64,000 nt of DNA from Phenylobacterium sp. (GTDB lineage: Bacteria; Pseudomonadota; Alphaproteobacteria; Caulobacterales; Caulobacteraceae). The stretch spans positions 1-64,000 of the forward strand of contig NZ_JAUXXE010000019.1 of assembly GCF_030681155.1 (NCBI RefSeq), in the 5' to 3' direction. A program made the translations under genes and the position numbers. This document shows, piece after piece, positions 28,571 through 39,497 of the stretch (its first letter is position 1; the number at the start of each line of letters is the position of its first letter). The notes beneath the pieces were generated by a model that ran no database searches, had not been told where the DNA came from, and saw only the letters and a program-made list of their open reading frames with translations.

Positions 28571-30064
28571 ATGCACGAACGTGTATTGGTGATCGGGGCC
28601 GGGATCGCTGGATTGTGCACGGCGCTGGCCCTGGCGCCGACTGGACGCGACATCGTTATTCTCGAACGCGACCCGCCCCCGCCGACCGGCGGACCGGACG
28701 AAGCCTTCCAAGACTGGAGCCGGCGAGGCGTCGGCCATCTGCGCCACAGCCATGCCTTTCTGGCGCGGCTACGCACCATCATCAAGACCGAGCACCCCGA
28801 ACTGCACGCCGACCTGTTGCGGGCGGGATGCCGCGAGCTCGGCTTCGACCGGATGCTCACCGACCTCCATCGCGCCGACTACCGCCCTCGGCCGGAAGAC
28901 CGCGACTTCGTCGTGCTGACCAGCCGTCGCACCACCCTGGAACTGGTGATCCGGCGCTATGTCGAACACCACCCCAATGTGCGGATCGCCTCGGAGACCT
29001 TCGTCCGCAAGCTGCTGACCCAACTAACACCGGAGGGTCTGCGGGTGGTCGGCGTTTCGGTGACCGATGCGGCGGGCGCGCGAGACGTCATCAGCGACAT
29101 CGTGATCGACGCCGGCGGCCGCACCTCATCGGGAATCGAGCAACTCGTGGAAGAAGGCGCTGCCATCACCGAGGAGAGCGAGAGCACCGGCATCATCTAC
29201 TTCACGCGCCATTTCCGGCTGCTGCCGGGGGTGGAGGAACCTCGCTCAAAGGCTCCGGGCACTGGCGATCTGGGCTTCCTGAAGTTCGGTCTGTTCCCAG
29301 GCGACAACGGCTGCTTCTCAATCACCATCTGCGTGCCCGAGGTCGAGCTCGAACTGCGCAAGGCCATGGTGAACCCCGAGGTCTTCCAAGCCATCTGCGC
29401 TCGCATCCCCGGCCTTGTCCCGTGGATAGACCCAGCGATCTCTGAAGGCGTCGGCCGCGTCTACGGCATGGGCGAGCTCAACAGCCGCTGGCGAGACATC
29501 AGCGGCGATGGAACGCCGGCGGTGCTGGGTTACTTCGCCGTCGGCGACAGCTTGGTGCGAACCAATCCGCTCTATGGGCGCGGCTGCTCGTTCGCGGCGG
29601 TCAGCGCCTACCTGCTGCGTGACGTCCTTGTCTCGACCGAGGACGCCGGCACCCGGGTCACGGAGTATCAGGAACGGGTGACCGCCGAGTTGCGCCCCTA
29701 CTACCTCAACATGCGCGACCAGGATCGCTCCGCCATCCGCCGCGCCAAGCAGAACCTTACGCCAGGCTATCGCCCCAGCATCAAGAGCCGGGTTCTAAAG
29801 AGCTTCCTGGAGGACGGGGTGAACATCGCCGTCCGCTCGGACGCCAACCTGCTGCGCGAAGCCCTACGCGGCTTCCACATGCTGGAGCATCCGTCCGCCT
29901 GGCTGAAGCGGCCGGACAACATCGCCAAGATCATGCGCTACTGGGCAACCCGCCGCGCGTTGAAGGCCGACGCCTATCCGCCCAAACCAGGGCCGGGCCG
30001 TGTCGAGCTGATGCGAGGCGTCGGCCTCTCGCCGGAGGCCGACATGATCAAGGCTGCGGCCTAG
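28571..30064 (+). CDS. FAD-dependent oxidoreductase/monooxygenase of unknown substrate
   Basis: VLVIGAGIAGLCTALALAPTGRDIVILERD Rossmann motif; VLGYFAVGDSLVRTNPLYGRGCSFAAVSAYLL. Confidence 0.85.
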   Translation: MHERVLVIGAGIAGLCTALALAPTGRDIVILERDPPPPTGGPDEAFQDWSRRGVGHLRHSHAFLARLRTIIKTEHPELHADLLRAGCRELGFDRMLTDLHRADYRPRPEDRDFVVLTSRRTTLELVIRRYVEHHPNVRIASETFVRKLLTQLTPEGLRVVGVSVTDAAGARDVISDIVIDAGGRTSSGIEQLVEEGAAITEESESTGIIYFTRHFRLLPGVEEPRSKAPGTGDLGFLKFGLFPGDNGCFSITICVPEVELELRKAMVNPEVFQAICARIPGLVPWIDPAISEGVGRVYGMGELNSRWRDISGDGTPAVLGYFAVGDSLVRTNPLYGRGCSFAAVSAYLLRDVLVSTEDAGTRVTEYQERVTAELRPYYLNMRDQDRSAIRRAKQNLTPGYRPSIKSRVLKSFLEDGVNIAVRSDANLLREALRGFHMLEHPSAWLKRPDNIAKIMRYWATRRALKADAYPPKPGPGRVELMRGVGLSPEADMIKAAA

Positions 30065-30858
30065 CCGTCGGCGTTGTTGAACAATCCGCCTTGGGCCATC
30101 TGATCTCGGGTGGCCTCGGGCGCCAGGGTCGCGGCCTTGTCCAGCTCGACCAATTCCGGCGGGACGTACCAGTGCAGGGTGTCGGCGTGGTAGGCCTCCC
30201 ACACCACCTTGGCGACCTCGACCGGCGGAATGGCCCGGAACATTCCATCCTTGGGCGCGCCGGCGGCGACGCCCGGCGGCAGGATCGGCGTATCGATCAC
30301 GCCGGGCAGCACATCGGCGACTCGCACCCCATAGGCCTTGAACTCCACCGACAGGGCCTCTGAAAACCCCTTCACGGCGTGCTTGGTCGCGGAATAGACC
30401 GCGATATTGGCCATGCCGAAGGTCGCCGATGAAGATGAGGTCGTGAAGCACAGCGAGTTTGGCGTGGCCTTCAGCAGGCCGATCGCCTCGTGAATGCCGA
30501 TCAGCACGCCCATCAGGTTGACCTGAACGACCGCGATCACATCCTCGAAGGGCTGCTCGGCGAACGGCCCTCCCCGGCCGATCCCGGCATTGTTGAACAG
30601 CAGGTCCAGCTTACCATCCGTCGCGATGGAGAAATCCGCCAGCGCCGCGCGGTAGTCCTCGCGGTCGGTGACATCCAACGGGCGGACCAGGCAATTGCCC
30701 GCGCCGAGTTCGGCCTCCAAGGAAGCCAGCCCGGCGGCGTTGACGTCATAGCCGCCTACGAACCAGCCCTTGCCGGCGAACAGTCTGGCGGTCTCCAGGC
30801 CCATGCCGGAGGCCGCTCCAGTGATGAAAATCGACTTCCGCCCGTTCGCCTGGCCCAT
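30061..30858 (-). CDS. short-chain dehydrogenase/reductase
   Basis: IFITGAASGMGLETARLFAGKGW, LLFNNAGIGRGG, YSATKHAVKGFSEAL. Confidence 0.92.
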   Translation of the reverse strand: MGQANGRKSIFITGAASGMGLETARLFAGKGWFVGGYDVNAAGLASLEAELGAGNCLVRPLDVTDREDYRAALADFSIATDGKLDLLFNNAGIGRGGPFAEQPFEDVIAVVQVNLMGVLIGIHEAIGLLKATPNSLCFTTSSSSATFGMANIAVYSATKHAVKGFSEALSVEFKAYGVRVADVLPGVIDTPILPPGVAAGAPKDGMFRAIPPVEVAKVVWEAYHADTLHWYVPPELVELDKAATLAPEATRDQMAQGGLFNNADG

Positions 30859-30875
30859 CGCGCTTCCCTTTTTCG

Positions 30876-31532
30876 TCAGGCGCGCGGTGTCATCCCGCGC
30901 TGCTTCAGCCGCCACACCAGCACATCGAAGCGGTCTTGTCCGAAGAAGGGTTCGTTCTCGAACACCATGGTCGGCACGCCCCAGTGGCCGGCCTCGCGGT
31001 GAGCCTCCTGGCTGGCCTCAATCTCGGCGGCGATCTCCGCGGCTTGAGCCTGCGCCGCACTCGCGAGCAGATCCATATCCAGGCCGGCGCGGGTGATGGC
31101 CTGTCGAACCTGATCGCCCTCGTTCCAGGGCTGCTCGCCACCGCGCCAGATCAGCCGGCTGACCTCGTCATAGAAGGCCAGCCCCTGCGGCGTTCGCCCC
31201 GCCATCACGCCTAGCGGCATCAGCAGGTCCAGATGCGGTTGATCCTTGGCGCCGTTCAGGGTGGCGAAATCGACCACCACCGGATCAGGCTTGGGCCAAG
31301 CCAGCGGCAGCTCCAGGAATTCGGCCAGACGCCGGATGTCGCGCATCAGATAGGGGATGAACAGCGGGTCCTGCTTGGTGAAGAACCCCTCCGAACGCAC
31401 CGCCAGCGGATAGACCGGCCGAATCCGAACATCGACGTCGTAGGTTTCCGCCAATTCCCGCAAACGCGGGGTCACCAGATAGGAATAGGGACTGCGGAAG
31501 GACCAGAAGACGTCGACGCTCAGGGTCATCAA
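30876..31532 (-). CDS. 2-hydroxychromene-2-carboxylate isomerase family protein (DsbA/GST-kappa fold)
   Basis: [61 protein letters not shown]. Confidence 0.85.
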   Translation of the reverse strand: MMTLSVDVFWSFRSPYSYLVTPRLRELAETYDVDVRIRPVYPLAVRSEGFFTKQDPLFIPYLMRDIRRLAEFLELPLAWPKPDPVVVDFATLNGAKDQPHLDLLMPLGVMAGRTPQGLAFYDEVSRLIWRGGEQPWNEGDQVRQAITRAGLDMDLLASAAQAQAAEIAAEIEASQEAHREAGHWGVPTMVFENEPFFGQDRFDVLVWRLKQRGMTPRA

Positions 31533-32326
31533 ATCAAGCCAGCTAGCGGTGAGGATGGCTCAGCATACATACGTTTTGGCATGCGTCCTGCCAAAAACGA
31601 TTCCCGGCCGGCGATCACCGCGTGCTTCATCGCATTGGCCATGCGAATCGGCGACGTGGCGCCGGCGATGGCCGTGTTCATCAGCACCGCGTCACAGCCC
31701 GTCTCCATGGCCAAGACGGCGTCAGACGCCGTGCCGACCCCAGCGTCGACCAGCACCGGCACCTTGGACTGCTCGATGATCAGACCCAGGTTCAGGAAGT
31801 TCTGGATGCCCCTGCCCGACCCGATCGGGGCTGCAGCCGGCATGATCGCGCAGGCGCCGGCGTCTTCCAGCTTCTGAGCGTAGACCGGATCGTCGCTGCA
31901 ATAGACCATCACCTGGAAGCCGTCGGCGACCAGCAGCTTCAGCGCCCGCAGGGTCTCTTCCATATCCGGCAGCAGGTGCTTGGTGTTGGACAGCACCTCC
32001 AGCTTCACAAGATCCCAGCCACCGGCCTCCCGCGCCAGGCGCAGGGTCCGGATCGCATCCTCACCGGTGAAGCAGCCGGCGGTGTTGGGCAGGAAAGTGA
32101 ACCGCTCGGGGCTCACATAGTCGACCAGCATCGGCTGGTTCGGATCGCTGAGGTTCACCCGGCGCACCGCGACCGTGACGAGCTCGGCCCCCGCCGCCTC
32201 GGCGGCCGCGGCGTTCTCCGCATAGTCCTTGTAATTGCCGGTGCCGACGATCAGGCGCGAGGTGAAGGTGCGGCCAGCTACCGTCCACGTGTCTCCTGGT
32301 TGGATAGACCCGTCCATGTCAGCCAC
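31529..32326 (-). CDS. thiG: thiazole synthase
   Basis: [73 protein letters not shown]. Confidence 0.95.
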   Translation of the reverse strand: MADMDGSIQPGDTWTVAGRTFTSRLIVGTGNYKDYAENAAAAEAAGAELVTVAVRRVNLSDPNQPMLVDYVSPERFTFLPNTAGCFTGEDAIRTLRLAREAGGWDLVKLEVLSNTKHLLPDMEETLRALKLLVADGFQVMVYCSDDPVYAQKLEDAGACAIMPAAAPIGSGRGIQNFLNLGLIIEQSKVPVLVDAGVGTASDAVLAMETGCDAVLMNTAIAGATSPIRMANAMKHAVIAGRESFLAGRMPKRMYAEPSSPLAGLI

Positions 32327-32519
32327 CTCCGATAAAATGCACGATCTCGATGCGGTCGCCGTCGGCGATCGCTGTCTGCAGATAGGCCGAACGCGGCACG
32401 ATCTCCAGATTGCGTTCCACCGCGACCTTGCGCGCGTCCAGGCCCAGTTCGGCCACCAAAGCGGCCACGTTCGACAGGGCTCCGAAGGCCCTTTCCTCGC
32501 CGTTGATGGTCAGCGTCAT
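32319..32519 (-). CDS. thiS: sulfur carrier protein ThiS
   Basis: 66-aa ubiquitin-like protein [12 protein letters not shown]... ending [10 protein letters not shown] (C-terminal GG); overlaps thiG by 8 nt. Confidence 0.92.
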   Translation of the reverse strand: MTLTINGEERAFGALSNVAALVAELGLDARKVAVERNLEIVPRSAYLQTAIADGDRIEIVHFIGGG

Positions 32520-32606
32520 GACGCCCTCGTGAAGCTTGAAGTTGCCGAATGCTTGTGACCCCCGCCGCCGACCGTTACAAGACGGCGGAATCGACGGCGG
32601 AGCCGA

Positions 32607-33044
32607 ATGTCGAAACCGATCTATGTGCTTAGCGGGCCCAACCTCAACCTCTTGGGGGTCCGGGAGCCGGAGATTTACGGGAAGGAAACGCTGGAGGACG
32701 TCCGCACACGTTGCGAGCGTCGCGCCGGCGCCCTTGGTCATGCCGTGATCTTCCGCCAATCAAACCACGAGGGCCAGTTGATCGACTGGGTGCAGGAGGC
32801 TCGCACAGAGGCCTGCGCCCTGGTGATCAACCCGGCGGGCTATGGACACACGTCCGTCGCCCTGCTGGACGCTCTCAAGACGCTCGATATCCCGATCGTC
32901 GAGTGTCACCTGTCAAACCCGGCGGCGCGTGAGACGTTCCGTCGTGAAACCTTTGTCTCCCTGGCCGCCACCGGAGTTGTCTCCGGTTTCGGCGGGGCAA
33001 GCTATGAATTGGCCGTCGAGGCCGCCGCGGGCCTGGCCCGCTGA
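32607..33044 (+). CDS. aroQ: type II 3-dehydroquinate dehydratase
   Basis: [47 protein letters not shown]. Confidence 0.95.
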   Translation: MSKPIYVLSGPNLNLLGVREPEIYGKETLEDVRTRCERRAGALGHAVIFRQSNHEGQLIDWVQEARTEACALVINPAGYGHTSVALLDALKTLDIPIVECHLSNPAARETFRRETFVSLAATGVVSGFGGASYELAVEAAAGLAR

Positions 33045-33071
33045 GCCTCAACCCAAGTTAAGGAATAGAAT

Positions 33072-33554
33072 ATGGCTAGCAGTCCCAAGGCTCCTGCCGA
33101 TCCGATCGACGCCCGCATGGTGCGCAAACTGGCCGACATCCTGACAGACACCGGCCTGTCGGAAATCGAAGTCGAGTGCGATGGACTGAAGATCCGGGTG
33201 GCCAAGACGCTGACCTCGGCCCCGATCCAGTACGCCGCAGCTCCCGCCCCGGTCGCCGCAGTGGCGGCGCCTGCCGCCGCTGCTCCGACTGGTGAAGCCG
33301 CCGCGCCGGAACGTCGCAAGGGCGACGTCGTCAACTCCCCGATGGTCGGCACCGTCTATCTGCAGCCGCAACCTGACGCCCCGGCCTTCGTCAAGGTGGG
33401 CGACATGGTCAGCGCCGGTCAGACGCTGATGATCGTCGAAGCCATGAAGACCATGAACCCGATCCCCGCGCCAAAGGCCGGCAAGGTCGTGGAGATCATC
33501 GTCGAGGACGCCCAGCCCGTCGAGTTCGGCGAGCCTCTGGTTGTCATCGAGTAG
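33072..33554 (+). CDS. accB: acetyl-CoA carboxylase biotin carboxyl carrier protein
   Basis: Biotinyl motif [17 protein letters not shown]. Confidence 0.96.
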   Translation: MASSPKAPADPIDARMVRKLADILTDTGLSEIEVECDGLKIRVAKTLTSAPIQYAAAPAPVAAVAAPAAAAPTGEAAAPERRKGDVVNSPMVGTVYLQPQPDAPAFVKVGDMVSAGQTLMIVEAMKTMNPIPAPKAGKVVEIIVEDAQPVEFGEPLVVIE

Positions 33555-33559
33555 GATCG

Positions 33560-34909
33560 ATGTTCGATAAAATCCTCATCGCCAATCGCGGCGAGATCGC
33601 CCTGCGGATCCATCGGGCCTGCAAGGAAATGGGTATCTCGACGGTGGCGGTCCACTCCGAGCGCGACGCGGGCGCCATGTGGGTTCGCCTGGCCGACGAA
33701 AGCGTCTGCATCGGACCAGCGTCGGCGGCCAAGAGCTACCTGAACATTCCCTCGATCATCGCCGCGGCGGAGATCACCGGCGCCCAGGCCATTCACCCAG
33801 GCTACGGGTTCCTGTCGGAAAACGCCCGGTTCGCCGAGATCGTGACCGCCCACGGCCTGACTTTCATCGGTCCGACCTCGGACCACATCAAGATGATGGG
33901 CGACAAGATCACCTCCAAGCAGGCGGTGAAGGAAGCCGGCATCCCTGTGGTTCCCGGCTCCGACGGCGCCGTCACGACCGAGGAAGAGGCTTTCGCCGCC
34001 GCCAAGGAGATCGGCTTCCCCGTGCTGATCAAGGCCGCCGCCGGCGGCGGTGGTCGCGGCATGAAGGTCGCTCAGACCCAGGAAGACCTCTACGAGGCGG
34101 TTTCCACCGCTCGCGCCGAGGCGCGTGCGGCGTTCGGCGACGACGCGGTCTATATGGAGCGCTACCTCCAGACCCCGCGCCATATCGAGATCCAGGTGAT
34201 CGCCGACAAGTTCGGCAATGTCTGCCACCTCGGGGAACGCGACTGCTCGCTGCAGCGCCGCCACCAGAAGGTTCTGGAAGAAGCCCCCTCGCCCGTTATC
34301 GACGCCGCGGCCCGCGCCAAGATCGGCAAGGTCGTGGTCGATGCGGTCAAGGCCATCGGCTATCTCGGCGTCGGCACCATCGAGTTCCTGTACGAGAACG
34401 GCGAGTTCTTCTTCATCGAGATGAACACCCGCCTGCAGGTGGAACACCCGGTCACCGAAGCCATCACCGGCATCGACCTGGTCCGCGAACAGATTCGCAT
34501 CGCCGCGGGCCTGCCGCTGTCGTTCCGCCAAGAGGACGTGGTCTTCGAAGGCCACGCCATCGAGTGCCGGATCAACGCCGAGAATCCGAAGACCTTCGCC
34601 CCGTCGCCGGGACTGGTCACCGACTTCCATGCCCCCGGCGGCCTGGGCGTGCGCCTCGATAGCGCGCTCTATGCCGGTTATTCGGTCCCGCCCGACTACG
34701 ACAGTCTGGTTGGCAAGCTCATCGTCCATGGCCGCGACCGCGAGGAGTGCATCGCACGCCTCAACCGCTGCCTGAACGAGATGGTGGTCGGCGGCATCGA
34801 AACCTCGATCCCGTTGTTCCAAGAACTGCTGCAACAGCCCGACATCCTGGCAGGCTACTACAACATCCACTGGCTGGAACGGTGGATGAAGGCGCAGGCA
34901 GAGGCCTAG
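33560..34909 (+). CDS. accC: acetyl-CoA carboxylase biotin carboxylase subunit
   Basis: [56 protein letters not shown]. Confidence 0.97.
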   Translation: MFDKILIANRGEIALRIHRACKEMGISTVAVHSERDAGAMWVRLADESVCIGPASAAKSYLNIPSIIAAAEITGAQAIHPGYGFLSENARFAEIVTAHGLTFIGPTSDHIKMMGDKITSKQAVKEAGIPVVPGSDGAVTTEEEAFAAAKEIGFPVLIKAAAGGGGRGMKVAQTQEDLYEAVSTARAEARAAFGDDAVYMERYLQTPRHIEIQVIADKFGNVCHLGERDCSLQRRHQKVLEEAPSPVIDAAARAKIGKVVVDAVKAIGYLGVGTIEFLYENGEFFFIEMNTRLQVEHPVTEAITGIDLVREQIRIAAGLPLSFRQEDVVFEGHAIECRINAENPKTFAPSPGLVTDFHAPGGLGVRLDSALYAGYSVPPDYDSLVGKLIVHGRDREECIARLNRCLNEMVVGGIETSIPLFQELLQQPDILAGYYNIHWLERWMKAQAEA

Positions 34910-34929
34910 AGGATCGCCGTCAAGGCCGC

Positions 34930-35577
34930 ATGGACACCTTCGGCCCCCGCGATCTGCTGGAGTGCTACGCGCGCGGCGTCTTCCCGATGGCCGACGCGCG
35001 GGAAGACGAAAGCGTCTTCCTGATAGACCCGGAAAAACGAGGCGTGATCCCGCTGAACGGGTTTCACGTCTCCCGGCGCCTTGCCCGCACGGTTCGCGGC
35101 GATCCGTTTGAAATCCGGATCGACAGCGCCTTCCCGCAGGTCGTGCTGGAGTGCGCCGCTTCAAAGCCCGGGCGGACCGAGACCTGGATCAATGGCGTGA
35201 TCGAGCACCTCTACGCCCAACTGTTCGAGATCGGCCATGCGCACAGCGTCGAGTGCTGGCGAGAGGGCCAGTTGGTCGGCGGCCTCTATGGGGTGTCGCT
35301 AGGCGGCGCCTTCTTTGGCGAGAGCATGTTCTCGCGCGAAACCGACGCCTCGAAGATCGCCCTGGTCCATCTGGTGGCGCGGCTTGTCGCCGACGGCTTC
35401 AAGCTGCTGGACGCCCAGTTCATCACCGATCATCTGACGCAGTTCGGTACTGAGGAAATTCCCCGCGCCGAATATCATCGGCGACTGGCCAGGGCCCTGC
35501 CCGTGGCCGCCGATTTTCAGCGGGCGGCGACCGGGACCGGCGCGGCGGCCCTGCAGGTGATCAGCCAGGCGTCATAG
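34930..35577 (+). CDS. aat: leucyl/phenylalanyl-tRNA-protein transferase
   Basis: [58 protein letters not shown]. Confidence 0.95.
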   Translation: MDTFGPRDLLECYARGVFPMADAREDESVFLIDPEKRGVIPLNGFHVSRRLARTVRGDPFEIRIDSAFPQVVLECAASKPGRTETWINGVIEHLYAQLFEIGHAHSVECWREGQLVGGLYGVSLGGAFFGESMFSRETDASKIALVHLVARLVADGFKLLDAQFITDHLTQFGTEEIPRAEYHRRLARALPVAADFQRAATGTGAAALQVISQAS

Positions 35578-36182
35578 ACCGGGTGTTGCAGCGGATGCAG
35601 GCCGGGCGACGACGCGTACATCCACCCTCGGAAGGTCTGGCGCGGCGGCGGCGTCGGCTTGCCGGGCGCTGAGCGCGGCTGTGACTCCACGGTCATGTAG
35701 GCCATCGAGTCTTCGACGGCCTCGTCGCCGGCCGAGCGCTCGCAGGCCTTCACGGTGAAAACGAGGTTCTTGTAACGAACGGGCCTGCCCACCGCGGCTT
35801 CAAAGCGGATCGATTCGGCCGCGATCTTGTCCAGCGCATGGATCACCGCGACGTCGTAACGGGCGCGCTTGATCGCCGCTTCGGTGGGCTTGGCCGCAAC
35901 GGTCGCCTTGGGGGGCGGCGCCGGGGTCACGTCTTCATCGTCGATGGGCGGGGGCGTGGCGATCGGCGGCGGGGCGATGACCTGCACCGGCGGCGCCTCC
36001 TCAGGCGGAGCGGCGACGGGCGGCGGGGCTGCAGGCTGAGCCGGGACGGGCGTGGGCGTGGGCGGGGCGCCGGCTGGCGGCGCAGCCGTCGGTGACGGGC
36101 CGCTCGTCGGTGGGGCTGGCTGAGCCGTGGCTGAGGTCGCGCTCAGCGCCAGCAGAACGGCGATGGTGCGAACCCGCGCCAT
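35517..36182 (-). CDS. DUF2155 domain-containing protein, exported, proline-rich
   Basis: Signal peptide; [38 protein letters not shown]...[27 protein letters not shown]. Confidence 0.85.
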   Translation of the reverse strand: MARVRTIAVLLALSATSATAQPAPPTSGPSPTAAPPAGAPPTPTPVPAQPAAPPPVAAPPEEAPPVQVIAPPPIATPPPIDDEDVTPAPPPKATVAAKPTEAAIKRARYDVAVIHALDKIAAESIRFEAAVGRPVRYKNLVFTVKACERSAGDEAVEDSMAYMTVESQPRSAPGKPTPPPRQTFRGWMYASSPGLHPLQHPVYDAWLITCRAAAPVPVAAR

Positions 36183-36184
36183 GA

Positions 36185-36580
36185 CTATTCGGGCCGCCAG
36201 GCCTCGTAGTCGCCAGTAGCCTTCTGGCGCTCACCGCTGCGAGCGATGGAGCCCTGCGGACGCCAGGCGTGGACGGTGCCGGTCAGGTTCGGAATATGGT
36301 CGCGTTCCCAGGACTGGCGCTTCAACGGTTCGACCGTCGGCGGCTCCTCGAAGGTGTGGTGCAGCCAGCCGTGCCAGTCAGGCGAGACCTTCGAGGCCTC
36401 GGCATAACCGTTGTAGACCACGTAGCGACGCTTGCGGCCGTCGTACGAGTCCTTGGTGTCCTTGGCTTCGTAATAGCTGTTTCCCAGCTCGTCCTTGCCG
36501 ATGAATACGCCACGGCGACCCAGGGTGAAGCGGATGCCGATGGTCGCGCCGTTCCACCAGGTGAAGATATTCTTGAGCAC
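36185..36580 (-). CDS. NADH:ubiquinone oxidoreductase subunit NDUFA12 family protein
   Basis: GVFIGKDELGNSYYEAKDTKDSYDGRKRRYVVYNGYAEASKVSPDWHGWLHHTFEEPP. Confidence 0.92.
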   Translation of the reverse strand: MLKNIFTWWNGATIGIRFTLGRRGVFIGKDELGNSYYEAKDTKDSYDGRKRRYVVYNGYAEASKVSPDWHGWLHHTFEEPPTVEPLKRQSWERDHIPNLTGTVHAWRPQGSIARSGERQKATGDYEAWRPE

Positions 36581-36750
36581 GTTTGGGAGTTCCGAACAGA
36601 GCAGAGAGCGCGCGGACTATAGGTGTCTGGCCCGCGAGCGTCCAGCGGCGCGAGCAACGCAATATGTTGGGGATAGCACGCCCCGCGACCGCAACATGTA
36701 TTGCCCGGCCGCGCGGCTCTGCCTAGACTCAGGCTCTGGGAGAGCCATTC

Positions 36751-39249
36751 ATGCGTATTGAGGCGGCTAGGATCGAACAGCGGACGCTCGAGCGGGCCGC
36801 CAGTGTGGCCGAAGTGCTGGCTCCCGCGTCATGGACCGACGCCCGGGTGGAAGCCTGGCTCGACTGGTTGGACGAGGACGCCGATCTTCCCGCAGCGGTG
36901 TTCCGCTACGCCGAAGATCTCGTCCTTCGCGGCGACGCGGCGGGCCTGTTCGACACCGCACGGGCGCGCGCCGGCTTCCGCCGCGATCTCGCCGCCGCCA
37001 TGCTGGCCGGACAACTGGCGCTGAGCGGCCCACGCGGCGGTTCGAGCGCTCCTGTGATTCAAGCCGGCGAGCCCGAGTTCGAAGGCGCGCTGACCACCTT
37101 GCGCGCCCAACATCGCGGTCGCGCCATGGCCAGAGCCGCCGTCCGCGAAATGGGCGCCCGGCTGCAGGCGGTGATGGACAGCGTCCTGCGCTGCGAAGGC
37201 GACGCAGCCGCCTGCGCCGATCCTCGCGCCAACGCCAATCTGGCCCGCAGCGCCGAAGCCGCACGCAACGCCGGCGCGACCGACGCCATGATCCTCGAGG
37301 CCATCGGCCTGGCCCGCTCGGGCGAGGCCGAATGGCTCGCCGCCACGCCGTTCCTAAACGACATCGATCGTCTGGAGCTGGTCTGCGTCACCGCTCGCAC
37401 GGCGGAGTCGTCGGTCGCCAGCGCCGCCTGGGAAACCGGCGCGGTTGCATCCGCCTTTTCGCCGGAAGCCGGGCGCGGCGTCGCCGCGGCCTGGGGCGGG
37501 GTCCGCGGGGCGATCAATGTGCTCGCCTTCGGCGCCGGCAAGGACTTCAACGCCAGCGCCTTTGACTCCGCCGTCGCCCTGCTGGCGACCGCGCTCGCCG
37601 TGGCTGGCGATCAGCGCCCCGCCGCACTCGGCCTTGCCGGCGTCGCCGACTGGCTGGTGGCCCAGGGCCTATCCTACGCCTCGGAAGCCGGCCTTGAGGC
37701 CGCCCGAGACCTATACCGGCGCGCCGCTTCGGCGACTGTCGCCTCCGGCGCCAAGCTGAATGGCGGCGTGGCCGTGTTCGATGATCCGGAAATAGCCTTG
37801 CGGCTCGGCGGGCCCAGCCCATCGGCGGCGCCGTGGCTCGGGCCGATCACCGTGGCCCAGACCGAAGACGGCCCGCTGACCCGCGTGCTGTCCGAAGCCG
37901 CCCTCCAGGGGCTAAGCGCCGTCGGCGCGGACCTCGCTCAGGCGCGCGGCCACCTGCTCGGCCGCCTCGACCTTTCGGAGGCCCCAGGCGTAGACCACCC
38001 CGCACTCAACGCGCGCGGTTTCACCGACCACGAGATCGCCCAGGCTGAAGCCGCCCTGCCCTTCGCCGCCAATCTGCGCGAGGCCTTCGCCGGGATCGAC
38101 GCCGGCTTCCTTTGCGACGTCTTGGGCGCCACAGACGCCGATCTCGCCAATCCAGCCTTCGATGTCCTGAAACAAGCCGGCTTCTCCGAGAGTGAGATCG
38201 CCCAGGCTGAGGACTATGCGCTGGGGTCCGGCGCCCTCTCCGAGGCTGACTTCCTCACGCCCGCCCAACAGGCCGTGTTCCAGACCGCTGATGATCTGGG
38301 CCCAGAGCCCTATTTCGCCCTGCTGACTGCGATCGCCCACGCCTTGGCGGTCCCGGCCATGGCCGAGGTGGAACTGGAGTGGGACACCACGCCGTCCGAC
38401 GCGCGCGACCTGATGGCGCTGGCTGCTCATGCCGGCGTCCCGGCGATCCGCCTGCGCCGCGCGGCCGCGCCCGCCAACCTCGTGCTAGATCTTCCCAAGG
38501 TCGCCGAACCCGCCACCCGCACGCTGCGAGAGCCGCCGCCCGAGGCAGAGGAACGGCCGAGCCAGGAACGGATCATCGAGCGCCTCGTCGAACGCGAACG
38601 CACACGCCGCAAACTGCCCGATCGGCGCAAGGGCTACATCCAGAAGGCCGCCGTGGGAGGCCACAAGGTCTACCTCCACACAGGCGAGTACGACGACGGC
38701 GAACTCGGCGAGATCTTCATCGACATGCACAAGGAAGGCGCCGCCTTCCGCTCTTTGATGAACAATTTCGCGATCGGCATCTCCATCGGCCTCCAGTATG
38801 GCGTGCCCTTGGAGGAGTTCGTCGACGCCTTCGTGTTCACGCGCTTCGAACCGGCCGGGCCGGTGACCGGCAACGACTCCGTGCGCTCGGCCACCTCGAT
38901 CCTCGACTACCTGTTCCGCGAGCTCGGCGTCTCCTACCTGGGCCGCCAGGATCTGGCCAACGCTGACCCCGGCGAGCTGAACGCCGACGGCCTGGGCCAC
39001 GGCAAGTTCGACGAAGCCGATGAGCCGCAACCGGCTTCTCACTTCATCTCCCGCGGCTTCGCCCGGGGGGCGGCGCCTGACAATCTGGTCTTCCTGCCGA
39101 GCGCTTCGCGCGGGCCCGGCGCCGGGACAGTGGAGGCCGACGTCTGCGCGGCCTGCGGCGATGTCGCGGTTGTCCGCAAGGGCGCCAGCCTGATCTGCGA
39201 GACCTGCGGCACGCGCGCGGGTCAGCACGGCGGCGACATGACCGGCTGA
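36751..39249 (+). CDS. degenerate paralog of adenosylcobalamin-dependent (class II) ribonucleotide reductase, TSCPD-containing, probably catalytically inactive
   Basis: C-terminal [113 protein letters not shown] is near-canonical NrdJ; terminal CAACG...CETCG ribbon. Central region diverged, no NxCxE catalytic motif. Confidence 0.85.
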   Translation: MRIEAARIEQRTLERAASVAEVLAPASWTDARVEAWLDWLDEDADLPAAVFRYAEDLVLRGDAAGLFDTARARAGFRRDLAAAMLAGQLALSGPRGGSSAPVIQAGEPEFEGALTTLRAQHRGRAMARAAVREMGARLQAVMDSVLRCEGDAAACADPRANANLARSAEAARNAGATDAMILEAIGLARSGEAEWLAATPFLNDIDRLELVCVTARTAESSVASAAWETGAVASAFSPEAGRGVAAAWGGVRGAINVLAFGAGKDFNASAFDSAVALLATALAVAGDQRPAALGLAGVADWLVAQGLSYASEAGLEAARDLYRRAASATVASGAKLNGGVAVFDDPEIALRLGGPSPSAAPWLGPITVAQTEDGPLTRVLSEAALQGLSAVGADLAQARGHLLGRLDLSEAPGVDHPALNARGFTDHEIAQAEAALPFAANLREAFAGIDAGFLCDVLGATDADLANPAFDVLKQAGFSESEIAQAEDYALGSGALSEADFLTPAQQAVFQTADDLGPEPYFALLTAIAHALAVPAMAEVELEWDTTPSDARDLMALAAHAGVPAIRLRRAAAPANLVLDLPKVAEPATRTLREPPPEAEERPSQERIIERLVERERTRRKLPDRRKGYIQKAAVGGHKVYLHTGEYDDGELGEIFIDMHKEGAAFRSLMNNFAIGISIGLQYGVPLEEFVDAFVFTRFEPAGPVTGNDSVRSATSILDYLFRELGVSYLGRQDLANADPGELNADGLGHGKFDEADEPQPASHFISRGFARGAAPDNLVFLPSASRGPGAGTVEADVCAACGDVAVVRKGASLICETCGTRAGQHGGDMTG

Positions 39250-39497
39250 TTTCGCCGCCGGTCGGGGCCCGTGTGCACTGGGGGAATTTTTGCTCCCATC
39301 AGATCTCGCACGACGAATTTTGTCGCCCAGCCGACAAATCGCGCATGGCGCGTGTCGCCAATACTACTGCGCCGCGCATAGCTCCCGGTTGTCGCCCGTT
39401 GACCGAGCAGACTTGCCGCGTGCGAGTACAGCTAAGCTGCTGACAATTACCGCGAATTAAGTAGCGCTTGCGCGGCGCCGGGGGCACATCTCCGAGC

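Noticed and set aside
32520-32606. TPP riboswitch upstream of thiS
   Set aside because: The 87-nt gap shows no CUGAGA or ACCUGA THI-box elements.
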